Translations under genes and position numbers: made by a program
Notes under the pieces: generated by a model
The model's input: only the letters and a program-made list of their open reading frames with translations
Databases searched by the model: none
Told to the model about the DNA's origin: nothing
NCBI GenBank assembly: GCA_026125665.1
Contig: JAHCKS010000019.1
Location: forward strand, 1-64,000
DNA: 64,000 bases
DNA from: Rubrivivax sp.
GTDB lineage: Bacteria > Pseudomonadota > Gammaproteobacteria > Burkholderiales > Burkholderiaceae_C
Direction of reading: 5' to 3'
Shown here: positions 8,477 through 17,827 of the stretch, in pieces
Layout of the letters: every line of letters begins with the position of its first letter
Numbering within the stretch: the stretch's first letter is position 1

Positions 8477-9646
8477 ATGCCCTCCCAGCGCCACGGCCAC
8501 GTCGCCGGCCACATCCTCGGTCCCCAGGGCTTCGTCGCCGGCACGCTCGAGCACGAGGGCGGCCGCATCACCGCGGTCGCCGGCACGCCGATCGCCGACG
8601 AGCGCACCCTGTTCGACGCCACGGTGCCGATCGTGCTGCCGGGCTTCATCGACCTGCACGTGCACGGCGGCGGCGGCCACGACGTGATGGACGGCGCCGA
8701 AGCCGCCACCGCGGTGGCGCGCCTGCATGCCGCGCACGGCACCACGGCCATGCTGGCGACCACGATGACGGCGCCCATCGGCGAGGTGCAAGGCGCGCTC
8801 GCCGCGCTGGGGCCGCTCGTTCGCGAAGGCGCCGAGCGCGCCCGCGGCGCGGCACGCTGGCTGGGCATCCACCTCGAGGGGCCCTACCTGAGCCCGCAGC
8901 GGCTGGGCGCGCAACCGGCCTTCGCGCGCCGCGCCACGCTGGCCGAGGTGAACGCGCTGCACGCGCTGGCGCCGATCCGCGTCATCACGCTCGCGCCGGA
9001 GGTGGACGGCCACCTGCCGCTCATCGGCGCCCTGCGCGACGCCGGCTTTCGCGTGCAGGTCGGGCACAGCGACGGCAGCTACGACGACGGCGTGGCTGCG
9101 CTCGCGGCGGGTGCCGCCGGGTTCACGCACGTGTTCAACGCGATGAGCCCGCTGCACCAGCGTGCGCCGGGCATCGTCGGCGCGGCGCTGGCCCATGCGC
9201 AGCACGCCGAGCTCATCGCCGACCTGGTGACGGTGCATCCCGGCGCGGCGCGCGTGGCGCTGCGCGCGATCCCGGGCCTGTACTGCGTGAGCGACGCCAC
9301 GGCCGCGGCCGGCATGCCCGACGGCGAGTACCACCTCGGGCACGGCCCCGGCGCGCAACGCGTGCGCAAGTGCCTCGGTGCCGTTCGCCTGGCCGACGGC
9401 ACACTCGCCGGCAGCGCGCTCACGCTCGACCGCGCGCTCGTCAATCTCGTGCGCGGGCTGGGTCTCGGCCTCGGCGAAGCTTCGCGGCGGCTGTCGAGCG
9501 TCGCGGCGGGCTACCTCGGGCTGCGGGACCGGGGGCAGCTGGCCACGGGCGCCTCCGCCGACTGCGTGATCGTCGATCGCGACCTGCGCCTGCTCCGCGT
9601 GCTGGTCGAAGGCGAGGAGGTGGATCCCGCCCGCGACGCCGAATGA
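8477..9646 (+). CDS. nagA: N-acetylglucosamine-6-phosphate deacetylase
   Basis: A 389-residue amidohydrolase. Diagnostic blocks are GFIDLHVHGGGGHDVMD (metal/substrate entry), IHLEGPYLSP (metal Glu), QVGHSDGSYDD and FTHVFNAMSPLHQRAPG (metal His residues), and SDATAAAGM (catalytic Asp). The enzyme deacetylates GlcNAc-6-P to GlcN-6-P in amino-sugar and peptidoglycan recycling. Length is normal for NagA. No nagB, nagE or nagK is nearby, and it appears in an unusual place, between maf and a pseudokinase gene. Identification is strong from motif order. Confidence 0.9.
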   Translation: MPSQRHGHVAGHILGPQGFVAGTLEHEGGRITAVAGTPIADERTLFDATVPIVLPGFIDLHVHGGGGHDVMDGAEAATAVARLHAAHGTTAMLATTMTAPIGEVQGALAALGPLVREGAERARGAARWLGIHLEGPYLSPQRLGAQPAFARRATLAEVNALHALAPIRVITLAPEVDGHLPLIGALRDAGFRVQVGHSDGSYDDGVAALAAGAAGFTHVFNAMSPLHQRAPGIVGAALAHAQHAELIADLVTVHPGAARVALRAIPGLYCVSDATAAAGMPDGEYHLGHGPGAQRVRKCLGAVRLADGTLAGSALTLDRALVNLVRGLGLGLGEASRRLSSVAAGYLGLRDRGQLATGASADCVIVDRDLRLLRVLVEGEEVDPARDAE

Positions 9647-9731
9647 CAGGCGCGGAGTTCCCCACCGAGTCGGGGACCTGCGCCCCCGGCTGGCGCGGCG
9701 ATAGAGTCCACCCTCGCAGCGTGCGCGCACC

Positions 9732-12563
9732 ATGAACGACTCGTCCGACCCCACGGGAGCGCCAGGCGACAACGCGGAACACGTCCCCGACGGAGGCAAC
9801 GACGCTCCCGCGCCGGCGGCTCCGGAACGTCGGAAGCAGCGGGCGAAGGGGAAGAAGGGCACCGCTGCCACGGCGGCGGACCAGCAGGCGGCAGGAAGCC
9901 CTGGCATCGCGAAGCCGGCGCGCAGCAGCGGGCGGGCCAAGCCGGCCACGAAGGCGAAGCCCGAGGCCGCTTCGCCGGGCCCGCAGCCCCCTGCCGGCAA
10001 CCCGAGCGCGCCGCCGCCGCCCGGTGCGCTGGAGCCGGCATCGCCTCCCTCGACGCAGTGGCGCGACGCACCGGTTCTCGCCAAGGGCGCCACCTTGGGC
10101 CCCTGGATCGTCATCGGCCCGCTCGCCGGCACCGATGGGCGGTTCACGAGATGGCGGGCCACCCGGGCGGCCCTCGACGCACCTGGCGACGAGGTGGCCC
10201 TGCTGGTGCCATGGCGCTGGCCCGCAAGACACGACCTGCCGGCCCGGCTGGAACAGGCGGCCCGCGCGGTCTTGCGCCTGAGCCACTCGGGTGTCGCGCG
10301 GCTGCTCGCGGTGGGTGTGGCCGAGGAGGGCACGCCTTGGCTTGCCACCGAGCTGGCCGAGGGACAGTCGATCGAGCGATGGTGCTTCGACCGGGCGCTG
10401 CCGACGAGCGCCCGGTTGGCCTTGTTCGGGCAGGTGCTCGAGCCCGTCCTGCGTGCCCAGGCTCTGCGCCTCGTGCATGGCCATGTGCACCCGGCGGAGA
10501 TCGTGGTCTCCCCGGCGGACCAGGGCGTGCGCTGGCTGCACTTCGGGCTCTCGGAAGTGCTCGACGCGATCGAGGTGCCGTCACCGCCGGAATCGACCGC
10601 GCCCGCACACGCCGCGCGGGCCTATGCCGCGCCCGAGCTGGCTGGCGGCGGGCCCGCGACGCCTGCGGGTGACATGCACGCACTGGGCGCCGTGCTGTGC
10701 GAGTTGCTCGCCGGCCGCCCGCCGTGGGCACCGCGCAGCGGCAGCGCCGTCGCTGCCGCCACCACCGAGCACCTGCTGCTGCCGAGCGAAGCCGCGACGA
10801 CGCGCGCCTTGCGCCGCGCCCTGCGCGGTGACCTCGACGCCATCGTCGCCAGGGCGACGCACGCCGATGCCTCGCTGCGATACGGCAGCGCTGGCGAGCT
10901 GGCGGAAGACCTGCGCCGTGCCGCTTCGCACCGGCCCGTCGCTGCGCGGCAAGGTGGAATCGTCTACCAGCTCAGCTGTCTGGTTCGTCGGAGGCCCCTG
11001 CGCAGCGGCATGGTGGGCACCGCACTCGTCGCGGGAGTCACCGGCCTCTTGTCGCTGGCCTCGATCGGGCTGGCCGAGCTGCTCGACCACGGTCGGCGCG
11101 AGGCGCAAGCGCTGAGCCGCCTCGACGACTCGCTGCCCTGGCTCACGCAGCAGTTGCTGCTGCAAGGCCTGCCACCCGTGACCGCCGAGAGCGCCGGTGC
11201 ACAGTGGCTGCAACGTGGCGAGGCCGCAGCGCGCGCCAGCCTGGAGGGCCAGCCTGTGCGGCTCGGTCGCGCCCTCGCCTACCTCGGCCGGCTGCAGGCC
11301 GAACGTGGGGCGTTCGCCGAGGGGCACAGACTGCTCGCCGAAGCGATGCGCGTCCTGGTGGACGAGTGGGAGCGTGCCGAGGTCGGCTGCGACCAGGCGT
11401 GGGCGCAGGCGCGCCAGGGCGGGGAGGTGGCCGACGTGGCGCGCGACCTGCAGGCCAGCGCCGAGGCGCCCTCGTTGCCGGCCAAGACACGGGCGCTTTG
11501 TGCCGCCCGCCTGGCCGATGTCGAGCAGCGGGCGGGGCGCTGGCGGGAGGCCTACCTCGCTGGCCAGCGTGCATGGTCGCTTCTGGACAAGCCTGCGGCA
11601 CACGCGCCGCAGCTGGCGCTGCTCGTGCTGCATCCGATGGCAACGCGCAGTGTCGCGCTGGGCCGCCACGAGGAAGCGCGGGTGTGGCTCGATCGGGCCC
11701 TGCAGCAGGCCGCCGCCCTCAAGCTGGACCGTGACCCGCGGATGCTCGAGCTGCGCGAGCAGCTGGCGGCGCTCCACCTGGCTGCCGGTGACGCCGTGCG
11801 GGCGATGGAGATCGCCGACGAGAACCTGGCGCTCGCGGTCGACCACGCCGTGCCGAACGCCGGACCCGGACCTTCAGGGACCACCGATCGAGCCGCGGCG
11901 CTGCAGTACGCGGCTGCCGAACCGCGCCTCGCGTTGCACCGGATCAGCGAGGCGCAAGCGCTCCTCGAACGTTCGTTGGGCGCCGGTGCGAGCCGCGAGC
12001 ACACGCTGCGGACGCGGTGCCTGCTGGCGACGGCGACCCTGCGTGCCGGTGACCTGCCAGGGGCTGCGCGCTGGCTGAAGGCAACGAGCCCTGCGCCGAT
12101 CGAGAACGGGGCCGACGCCGTGTGTCGTCTGGCGCGCGCCGAGCTTGCGTTGCGGGAGGGCCGCTCGATCGAGACCGTGAGCGAAGTCGACCGTATCGGC
12201 TCGCACCAGGGCACGGCGCAGCAGCGCGCACACGCCGCGCTGCTGCGTGCGGAGGCCCTGCTTGCCGCCAGCCAGTTCGAGCGCGCGCTCGGCGCGGCCA
12301 ACCTGGCACTGCAGCAGGCACGCGCGCTGCACCCGTCCGATGTCGAGGACCGAAAGGCCCGCCCGTCCTTCCGCAGCGGACAGGCCGCGCTCGTTGTCGC
12401 CGAGGCGCATCGCGCCCTCGGCGACATCGACGCGGCAACAAGGAGCCTCGACCACGCGATGCAGCAGCTCGGCGCCACGCTGCCCGAAGACCACCCCTGG
12501 CGCAGGCGCGCCGAGGCGCTGAAGGTCACGCTCGCCGCGGGCAACTCGAAGGAGAGGCCCTAG
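9732..12563 (+). CDS. Membrane-anchored pseudokinase with TPR-like C-terminal half
   Basis: A 943-residue protein in four parts: a disordered Ala/Pro/Lys-rich N-terminus (1-115); a serine/threonine-kinase-like domain (about 120-400); a membrane helix (about 425-450, GTALVAGVTGLLSLASIGLA); and a helical repeat region resembling TPRs. The fold markers AYAAPE (APE motif), GDMHALGAVLCELLAGRPPW and LRYGSAGELAEDLRR are clear. The catalytic residues are not: the beta3 VAxK lysine is Leu158, HRDLKPxN reads HGHVHPAE (249-256), and DFG reads HFG (270-272). Phosphotransfer is therefore unlikely. It resembles bacterial PknB-TPR proteins and may act as a scaffold or signal sensor. It is on the opposite strand to the flanking rlmH and maf. 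Confidence 0.8.
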   Translation: MNDSSDPTGAPGDNAEHVPDGGNDAPAPAAPERRKQRAKGKKGTAATAADQQAAGSPGIAKPARSSGRAKPATKAKPEAASPGPQPPAGNPSAPPPPGALEPASPPSTQWRDAPVLAKGATLGPWIVIGPLAGTDGRFTRWRATRAALDAPGDEVALLVPWRWPARHDLPARLEQAARAVLRLSHSGVARLLAVGVAEEGTPWLATELAEGQSIERWCFDRALPTSARLALFGQVLEPVLRAQALRLVHGHVHPAEIVVSPADQGVRWLHFGLSEVLDAIEVPSPPESTAPAHAARAYAAPELAGGGPATPAGDMHALGAVLCELLAGRPPWAPRSGSAVAAATTEHLLLPSEAATTRALRRALRGDLDAIVARATHADASLRYGSAGELAEDLRRAASHRPVAARQGGIVYQLSCLVRRRPLRSGMVGTALVAGVTGLLSLASIGLAELLDHGRREAQALSRLDDSLPWLTQQLLLQGLPPVTAESAGAQWLQRGEAAARASLEGQPVRLGRALAYLGRLQAERGAFAEGHRLLAEAMRVLVDEWERAEVGCDQAWAQARQGGEVADVARDLQASAEAPSLPAKTRALCAARLADVEQRAGRWREAYLAGQRAWSLLDKPAAHAPQLALLVLHPMATRSVALGRHEEARVWLDRALQQAAALKLDRDPRMLELREQLAALHLAAGDAVRAMEIADENLALAVDHAVPNAGPGPSGTTDRAAALQYAAAEPRLALHRISEAQALLERSLGAGASREHTLRTRCLLATATLRAGDLPGAARWLKATSPAPIENGADAVCRLARAELALREGRSIETVSEVDRIGSHQGTAQQRAHAALLRAEALLAASQFERALGAANLALQQARALHPSDVEDRKARPSFRSGQAALVVAEAHRALGDIDAATRSLDHAMQQLGATLPEDHPWRRRAEALKVTLAAGNSKERP

Positions 12564-12667
12564 CGAAGCCTGGGCTGGCCATGCACCGTGACGCGTGAGG
12601 TGCGGCGGCCGGTTCGCACCACAGCGCGCCGGCGGGCAGAACGGCGCGTCGTGCTTCTTGCCCACCG

Positions 12668-13168
12668 TTACTCGCGGTGGTAGGGGTGCCCCTCGAGCAA
12701 CGTCATCGCTCGGTACAGCGCTTCGGCCAGCAGCACGCGCGCCAGCGCATGCGGCAGCGTCAGGTCCGACAGTCGCAAGGTCTCGTCGGCCCGGCGCCGC
12801 AGCGACTCGTCGAGCCCGTCGGGGCCGCCGATCAGGAAGGCGGCATCGCGCCCGTCGTCGCGCCAGGCGCGCAGGCGCGCCGCGAGCTGCGGCGAGGTGA
12901 CCGCCGTGCCGCGTTCGTCGAGCACGATGCGGCGCGCCGCCTGGCCCTGGCGCGTGCCCTGCCTCGCCAGCCCCGCCAGCGCCGCTTCGATGCGCGCGGC
13001 CTCGGCGGCCATGCATTGCGCCGGCGTCCTGCCGGTGGCGCGCGGTTCGGCCTTCAGCGCCTGCAGCTCGAGGCGCATCGTGGCCGGGAAGCGCCGCGCG
13101 AAATCGGCCCAGGCCGCCTCGGCCCATTCGGGCTGGCGGTGGCCGATGGCCAGCACCAGCAGGCGCAT
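12668..13168 (-). CDS. rlmH: 23S rRNA (pseudouridine1915-N3)-methyltransferase RlmH
   Basis: A 166-residue SPOUT-class methyltransferase acting on pseudouridine 1915 of 23S rRNA in the assembled 70S ribosome. RlmH hallmarks are the start MRLLVLAIGHRQPEWAE, IVLDERGTAVTSPQLA, the SAM-binding FLIGGPDGLDESL, and the C-terminal LLAEALYRAMTLLEGHPYHRE. Length is slightly above the usual 155-160. It lies 36 bases downstream of rsfS in the conserved nadD-rsfS-rlmH order. Confidence 0.95.
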   Translation of the reverse strand: MRLLVLAIGHRQPEWAEAAWADFARRFPATMRLELQALKAEPRATGRTPAQCMAAEAARIEAALAGLARQGTRQGQAARRIVLDERGTAVTSPQLAARLRAWRDDGRDAAFLIGGPDGLDESLRRRADETLRLSDLTLPHALARVLLAEALYRAMTLLEGHPYHRE

Positions 13169-13204
13169 CGCCGTGTTGCGGAGCCGAAGCGCGCCGCGGC
13201 CGCT

Positions 13205-13981
13205 TCAGCGCGGCCGCGTCGGTGCCTTGCGAGGCACCTTCGCCGCGGGACGGCCGGCGCGCGCCACCGGCGTGGCGGCCGGCTTCGCGGGGAACTTCCT
13301 CGCCCGCGGCTGCTTCGACGCGCTCGTGCCCTTCGCGGCACCTCGCGCTGGCGCCTTCCTTGCCGGAGCCTTCGGCGCGGCCCGGGGGGGCGCTTTCGCC
13401 GCGGTCTTGCGGGCGGCCGCCTTCGCGCCACTCTTCGCACGACTCCTTGCGTCACTCTTGGCGCCACTCCCGGCGCCACTCTTCGCGCCGGGCGTCGGTC
13501 CCGACTTCGCGCCGGCCTTCGTGGCGCCAACGGGCCGCCCTGGCGAACCCGCGCTCGCGGCCTTCCGGGCCGCCTTGCCGTCGCCCGCGGGGGCCGGCTC
13601 GGCGGCGGGCGTCGCGGCGCCCGGCGGCCGCCCGTCGGCCACGCCCTTCATCTTCACCGGCTTGGCACCCCAGATCTCCTCGAGGTGGTAGTAGTCGCGG
13701 ATGGCCGGCTGCATGATGTGCGCGACGGCGGCGCCGCAGTCGACGATGATCCACTCGCCGTTGTCCTCGCCCTCGGTGCGCAGCACCTGCAGGCCGCGTT
13801 TCTTCACCGTCTCGCGCACGCTGGAGGCGAGCGCCTTCGTCTGGCGGTTGCTGGTGCCGCTGGCGATGATCACCCGCTCGAACAGCGGCGACAGCGCCTC
13901 GGTGTTGAAGACCACGACGTTCTGGGCCTTGACGTCTTCGAGCCCGTCGACGATGGCGCGTTGCAGCTTGCGGATGTCCAG
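13205..13981 (-). CDS. rsfS: Ribosomal silencing factor RsfS with long basic C-terminal tail
   Basis: The first 115 or so residues are a normal RsfS domain (DIRKLQRAIVDGLEDVKAQ, VIIASGTSNRQTKALASSV, GEWIIVDCGAAVAHIMQP, YYHLEEIWG). This factor binds uL14 of the large subunit and blocks subunit joining in starvation. The last 140 or so residues are a histone-H1-like Ala/Lys/Pro/Gly tail with repeated AKSG-type units, which standard RsfS lacks. Start choice: no ATG, GTG or TTG exists at the conserved N-terminus; CTG 13981 gives the expected xDIRKLQ start and has AAGGAG 8 bases upstream (13990-13995). The only in-frame ATG (14038) would overlap nadD and add 19 unrelated residues. Confidence 0.88.
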   Translation of the reverse strand: MDIRKLQRAIVDGLEDVKAQNVVVFNTEALSPLFERVIIASGTSNRQTKALASSVRETVKKRGLQVLRTEGEDNGEWIIVDCGAAVAHIMQPAIRDYYHLEEIWGAKPVKMKGVADGRPPGAATPAAEPAPAGDGKAARKAASAGSPGRPVGATKAGAKSGPTPGAKSGAGSGAKSDARSRAKSGAKAAARKTAAKAPPRAAPKAPARKAPARGAAKGTSASKQPRARKFPAKPAATPVARAGRPAAKVPRKAPTRPR

Positions 13982-14009
13982 GGTGCGTTCTCCTTGATCG
14001 CCAGCGACC

Positions 14010-14600
14010 TCAGTGGCGGTACAGCCCGTGGCGGGCAATATAGCCCGCCACTTCGGCGGGCACCAGATCGGCGATGTCGCGACCGGCGGCGACGCGGGCG
14101 CGGATGTCGGTGGACGAGATGTCCATCATCTCCAGCGGCACCACGCGATGCGGCACCTCGAGCACCTCGGGCGGCGGCGAGGCGGCGACTCCCGGGCGCC
14201 GCGCCACCGCGAGCGTGCAGCGCGCGAGCAGCTCGCGCCAGCCCTGCCACGTGTGCAGGCCCGCGTACTGGTCCTGGCCGATGAGCAGCACCCACCCCCG
14301 GCCGGGCTCGCGCGCCTCCAGCGCCTTGACCGTGTCGATGGTGTAGCTGGCGCCGGCGCGGTCGACCTCGATGCGGTCGAGCACGAAGCGGGCCTCACCT
14401 TCGCTGCCGCGGATCGCCGCCTCCACCATCGCCACGCGGTGCGCGGCCGGGCTCACGGCGCGCGCCTTCTGCCAGGGGTGGCCAGTCGGGATCCAGCGCA
14501 CTTCGGCCAGCGCGAGCGCGCGCAGCGCCGCGTGCGCCAGCGCCAGGTGCGCGCGGTGCGGCGGATCGAAGGTGCCGCCGAAGATCGCGACGCGGCTCAC
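14010..14600 (-). CDS. nadD: Nicotinate-nucleotide adenylyltransferase
   Basis: A 196-residue NadD, which makes deamido-NAD from nicotinate mononucleotide and ATP. The nucleotidyltransferase signature GGTFDPPHRAHLALAHA is at the N-terminus, followed by LLIGQDQYAGLHTW and the C-terminal ISSTDIRARVAAG (the SSTxIR motif). GTG 14600 is chosen because VSRVAIFGGTFDPPH is the usual beginning of the family and it falls 22 bases after the hemF stop. It lies between hemF and rsfS in a tight operon. Confidence 0.95.
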   Translation of the reverse strand: MSRVAIFGGTFDPPHRAHLALAHAALRALALAEVRWIPTGHPWQKARAVSPAAHRVAMVEAAIRGSEGEARFVLDRIEVDRAGASYTIDTVKALEAREPGRGWVLLIGQDQYAGLHTWQGWRELLARCTLAVARRPGVAASPPPEVLEVPHRVVPLEMMDISSTDIRARVAAGRDIADLVPAEVAGYIARHGLYRH

Positions 14601-14622
14601 GGGTGTTGCAGGCGCGCCGGCT

Positions 14623-15561
14623 TCACTCGTTGGCCCAGTCGCGCGGGCGCAGGAAGTCGGTGTACAGCCGCGCCTCCGGCGTGCCGGGCTCGGGCCGCCA
14701 GTCGTAGCGCCATGCGGCACGCGGCGGCATGCTCATCAGGATGCTCTCGGTGCGCCCGCCGCCGTGCAGGCCGAAGTGGGTGCCGCGGTCCCACACGAGG
14801 TTGAACTCGACGTAGCGGCCGCGCCGGTAGGCCTGGAACTCGCGCTCGCGTTCGCCGTAGGGCAACTCGCGCCGGCGCTGCACGATGGGCAGGTAGGCGT
14901 GCAGGAAGGCGTCGCCGGTCGCGCGCATCAGCGCGAAGCCGTTGGTGAAGCCGCCCTCGGCGAAGTCGTCGAAGAAGATGCCGCCGATGCCGCGCGGCTC
15001 GTTGCGGTGCCTGAGGAAGAAGTACTCGTCGCACCAGCGCTTGAAGCGTGCGTGCAGGTCACCCCGGCCGCCGGCGATGCCGGCCAGCGCGTCGGCGCAG
15101 GTGCGGTGGAAGTGGCGCGCGTCGTCCTCGAAGCCGTAGTACGGCGTGAGGTCCATGCCGCCGCCGAACCAGCTCACCGCCTCGCCGTCCTTCGGCTGCG
15201 CGCTCAGCAGGCGCACGTTCATGTGCACCGTCGGCACGTAGGGGTTGCGCGGATGCATCACGAGCGACACGCCGAGCGCCTCGAACGGCGCTCCGGCGAG
15301 CTCGGGCCGGTGTTGCGTGGCCGAAGGCGGCAGCGCCTTGCCGCGCACGTGGCTGAAGTTGCAGCCACCGCGCTCGATCAGTGCGCCGTCCTCGACGAGC
15401 TGCGTCAGGCCGTCGCCTTCGAGCGCGCCGCCGGCCGGGCGCTGCCAGGGGTCGCGCAGGAAGCGCTTGCCGTCTTCGGTCTCGAAGGCCTCGACGATGC
15501 CTTCCTGCAGCGCGACGAGGTAGGCGCGCACCGCGGCAATGTCGGCGGTGACGTCGGTCAC
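14623..15561 (-). CDS. hemF: Oxygen-dependent coproporphyrinogen-III oxidase
   Basis: A 312-residue HemF, which oxidatively decarboxylates coproporphyrinogen III to protoporphyrinogen IX in haem synthesis. Recognisable segments are [15 protein letters not shown] [52 protein letters not shown] (given here in part) and the C-terminal RPRDWA. GTG 15561 gives the length expected for the family; the frame is open further upstream but overlaps purD. It is 28 bases downstream of purD. A flavin-independent, oxygen-requiring enzyme implies aerobic or microaerobic growth. Confidence 0.95.
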   Translation of the reverse strand: MTDVTADIAAVRAYLVALQEGIVEAFETEDGKRFLRDPWQRPAGGALEGDGLTQLVEDGALIERGGCNFSHVRGKALPPSATQHRPELAGAPFEALGVSLVMHPRNPYVPTVHMNVRLLSAQPKDGEAVSWFGGGMDLTPYYGFEDDARHFHRTCADALAGIAGGRGDLHARFKRWCDEYFFLRHRNEPRGIGGIFFDDFAEGGFTNGFALMRATGDAFLHAYLPIVQRRRELPYGEREREFQAYRRGRYVEFNLVWDRGTHFGLHGGGRTESILMSMPPRAAWRYDWRPEPGTPEARLYTDFLRPRDWANE

Positions 15562-15589
15562 GCCCGGGACCCCCGCCGCACGTGGCCGG

Positions 15590-16897
15590 TCATGCGTGCA
15601 GCGCCCGGTGGCCGATGTCGTTGCGCCACTGCGCGCCGGCGAAGTGGATGCCGCGCACGGCGCCGAGCGCACGGGCCTGCGCGGCGCGCACGCCGTCGGC
15701 GAGCGCCGTCACGCACAGCACGCGCCCGCCGCTGGTGACGAGCGTGCGATCCGCCGCCCCGCCGGCGGCGTCGCTGCCCCGCAGCGCCGTGCCGGCGTGG
15801 AAGACCTTGAGATCGGCCGTGTCGGCGGGCAGGCCGGTGATGGTGTCGCCGCTGCGCGGCTTCGCGGGATAGCCGGCGCTGGCCATCACGACCCCCAGCG
15901 CCGTGCGGCGGTCCCACTGGAGCTCCACGCGGTCGAGCGTGCCATGGGCGGCATGGTGCAGCACCTCGAACAGGTCGCTCTTGAGCCGCATCAGGATGAC
16001 CTGCGCTTCGGGGTCGCCGAGCCGGCAGTTGAACTCCACGGTGCGCGGCCGGCCTTCGGCGTCGATCATCAGGCCGGCGTACAGGAAGCCGGTGAACGGC
16101 CGCCCCTCGGCGGCCATGCCGGCCAGCGTCGGACGGATGATCTCCTGCATCACGCGGGCGTGCACGTTCGGCGTCACCACGGGCGCCGGCGAATACGCGC
16201 CCATGCCGCCGGTGTTGGGACCGGTGTCGCCGTCGCCAATGCGCTTGTGGTCCTGGCTGGTGGCCAGCGGCAGCACCGTGCGCCCGTCGGAGACGACGAT
16301 GAAGCTCGCCTCCTCGCCGGGCATGAACTCCTCGATGACGACGCGCGCGCCGGCGTCGTTGTGCGCGACGCCGAGCGTGTTCGCGCCGAGCATGTCGTCG
16401 ATGGCGGCGTGCGCCTCGGCCACCGACATCGCCACCACCACGCCCTTGCCCGCGGCCAGGCCGTCGGCCTTGACGACGATCGGCGCGCCGCGCAGCCCGA
16501 CATGGGCGCGCGCCGCCGCGGCGTCGGTGAAGGTGGCGTGGCGTGCCGTCGGGATGCCGTGGCGCTGCATGAACGCCTTCGCGAAGGCCTTCGAGCTCTC
16601 CAGCTCCGCCGCCGCCCGCGTGGGCCCGAAGATCGGCAGGCCGCGCTCGCGGAAGAGGTCGACGGCACCGGCGGCCAGCGGCGCCTCGGGGCCGACGACG
16701 GTGAGCGCGATCTTCTCCGCCGCGGCGAACTCCGCCAGCTCGGCCGGCCGCGTGAGCGGCAGGTTCTTCATCGCCGGCTCGAGCGCCGTGCCGCCGTTGC
16801 CCGGCGCCACGAACACGCCCTGCACGCGCGCACACTGCGCCAGCCGCCACGCGAGCGCGTGTTCGCGCCCGCCACTCCCGATGACCAGGACCTTCAC
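15590..16897 (-). CDS. purD: Phosphoribosylamine-glycine ligase
   Basis: A 435-residue GAR synthetase of purine biosynthesis, joining phosphoribosylamine and glycine with ATP. The N-terminal [19 protein letters not shown] and APGNGGTA, the ATP-grasp segments [18 protein letters not shown] and [12 protein letters not shown], and [22 protein letters not shown] (in part) are classic PurD. It follows yebC by 35 bases and precedes hemF by 28. Assignment is secure. Confidence 0.97.
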   Translation of the reverse strand: MKVLVIGSGGREHALAWRLAQCARVQGVFVAPGNGGTALEPAMKNLPLTRPAELAEFAAAEKIALTVVGPEAPLAAGAVDLFRERGLPIFGPTRAAAELESSKAFAKAFMQRHGIPTARHATFTDAAAARAHVGLRGAPIVVKADGLAAGKGVVVAMSVAEAHAAIDDMLGANTLGVAHNDAGARVVIEEFMPGEEASFIVVSDGRTVLPLATSQDHKRIGDGDTGPNTGGMGAYSPAPVVTPNVHARVMQEIIRPTLAGMAAEGRPFTGFLYAGLMIDAEGRPRTVEFNCRLGDPEAQVILMRLKSDLFEVLHHAAHGTLDRVELQWDRRTALGVVMASAGYPAKPRSGDTITGLPADTADLKVFHAGTALRGSDAAGGAADRTLVTSGGRVLCVTALADGVRAAQARALGAVRGIHFAGAQWRNDIGHRALHA

Positions 16898-16932
16898 TTG
16901 TGCGTCCGACGAGACTCAGCCAAGTGAGGGGC

Positions 16933-17652
16933 TCACAGCTCGGCGTTGTGGTAGACGTCCTGCACGTCGTCGAGGTCCTCGATCGCGTCGAGCAGCTTCT
17001 GCATGCGCTCGGCGTCCTCGCCCTGCAGGGCCACCGTGTTCTCGGCGCGCATCGTCACCCCGGCCACTTCGGGCACGAGGCCCGCGGCGGCCAGGGCCGC
17101 CTTCACCGCCTCGAAGTCGCCCGGCGCGGTGAGCACCTCGATCGAGCCGTCCTCGCCCGTCACCACGTCGTCGGCACCGGCCTCGAGCGCGACCTCCATC
17201 ACCTTGTCCTCGTTCGTGCCCGGCGCGAAGAGGAGCTGCCCGCAGTGCTTGAACTGGAACGCCACGGAGCCCTCGGTGCCGAGGTTGCCGCCGTGCTTGC
17301 TGAAGGCGTGCCGCACGTCGGCCACGGTGCGCACGCGGTTGTCCGTCATGCAGTCGACGATGATGGCCGCGCCGCCGATGCCGTAACCCTCGTAACGGAT
17401 CTCCTCGTAGCTGACGCCCTCGAGGTTGCCGGTGGCCTTGTCGATGTTGCGCTTGACGGTGTCGGCGGGCAGGTTGACCGCCTTGGCCTTGTCGATCGCC
17501 AGGCGCAGGCGCGGGTTGGCCGAAGGATCGCCGCCGCCCTGGCGCGCCGCGACCATGATCTCGCGGATGACGCGGGTCCAGGCCTTGCCGCGCTTCTCGT
17601 CCTGGCGACCCTTGCGGTGCTGGATGTTGGCCCACTTGGAATGACCGGCCAT
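16933..17652 (-). CDS. yebC: YebC/PmpR-family protein
   Basis: A 239-residue YebC-family protein beginning [18 protein letters not shown], the family's near-invariant start. [25 protein letters not shown] and GPGGAA-like [16 protein letters not shown] follow. Family members act as transcriptional regulators and, by later work, as translation factors relieving ribosome stalling at proline stretches; the distinction cannot be made here. It heads the yebC-purD-hemF-nadD-rsfS-rlmH unit. Confidence 0.95.
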   Translation of the reverse strand: MAGHSKWANIQHRKGRQDEKRGKAWTRVIREIMVAARQGGGDPSANPRLRLAIDKAKAVNLPADTVKRNIDKATGNLEGVSYEEIRYEGYGIGGAAIIVDCMTDNRVRTVADVRHAFSKHGGNLGTEGSVAFQFKHCGQLLFAPGTNEDKVMEVALEAGADDVVTGEDGSIEVLTAPGDFEAVKAALAAAGLVPEVAGVTMRAENTVALQGEDAERMQKLLDAIEDLDDVQDVYHNAEL

Positions 17653-17827
17653 GAACGAACGTACTCCCCGGTTCGATGCAACTCGACGGCAAGGCGGGAT
17701 TCTATGCAGCGGCGAAAGCCGGCGGCCCCGCGCACCTTGGCAGCCGGCGGCGCGCACGCTAAGGTTGATCCGCCGCGGCCCCGCTGCGGCGGTGTACACA
17801 GGGAAGACGCAGGGAGAGGTGAAGTCG

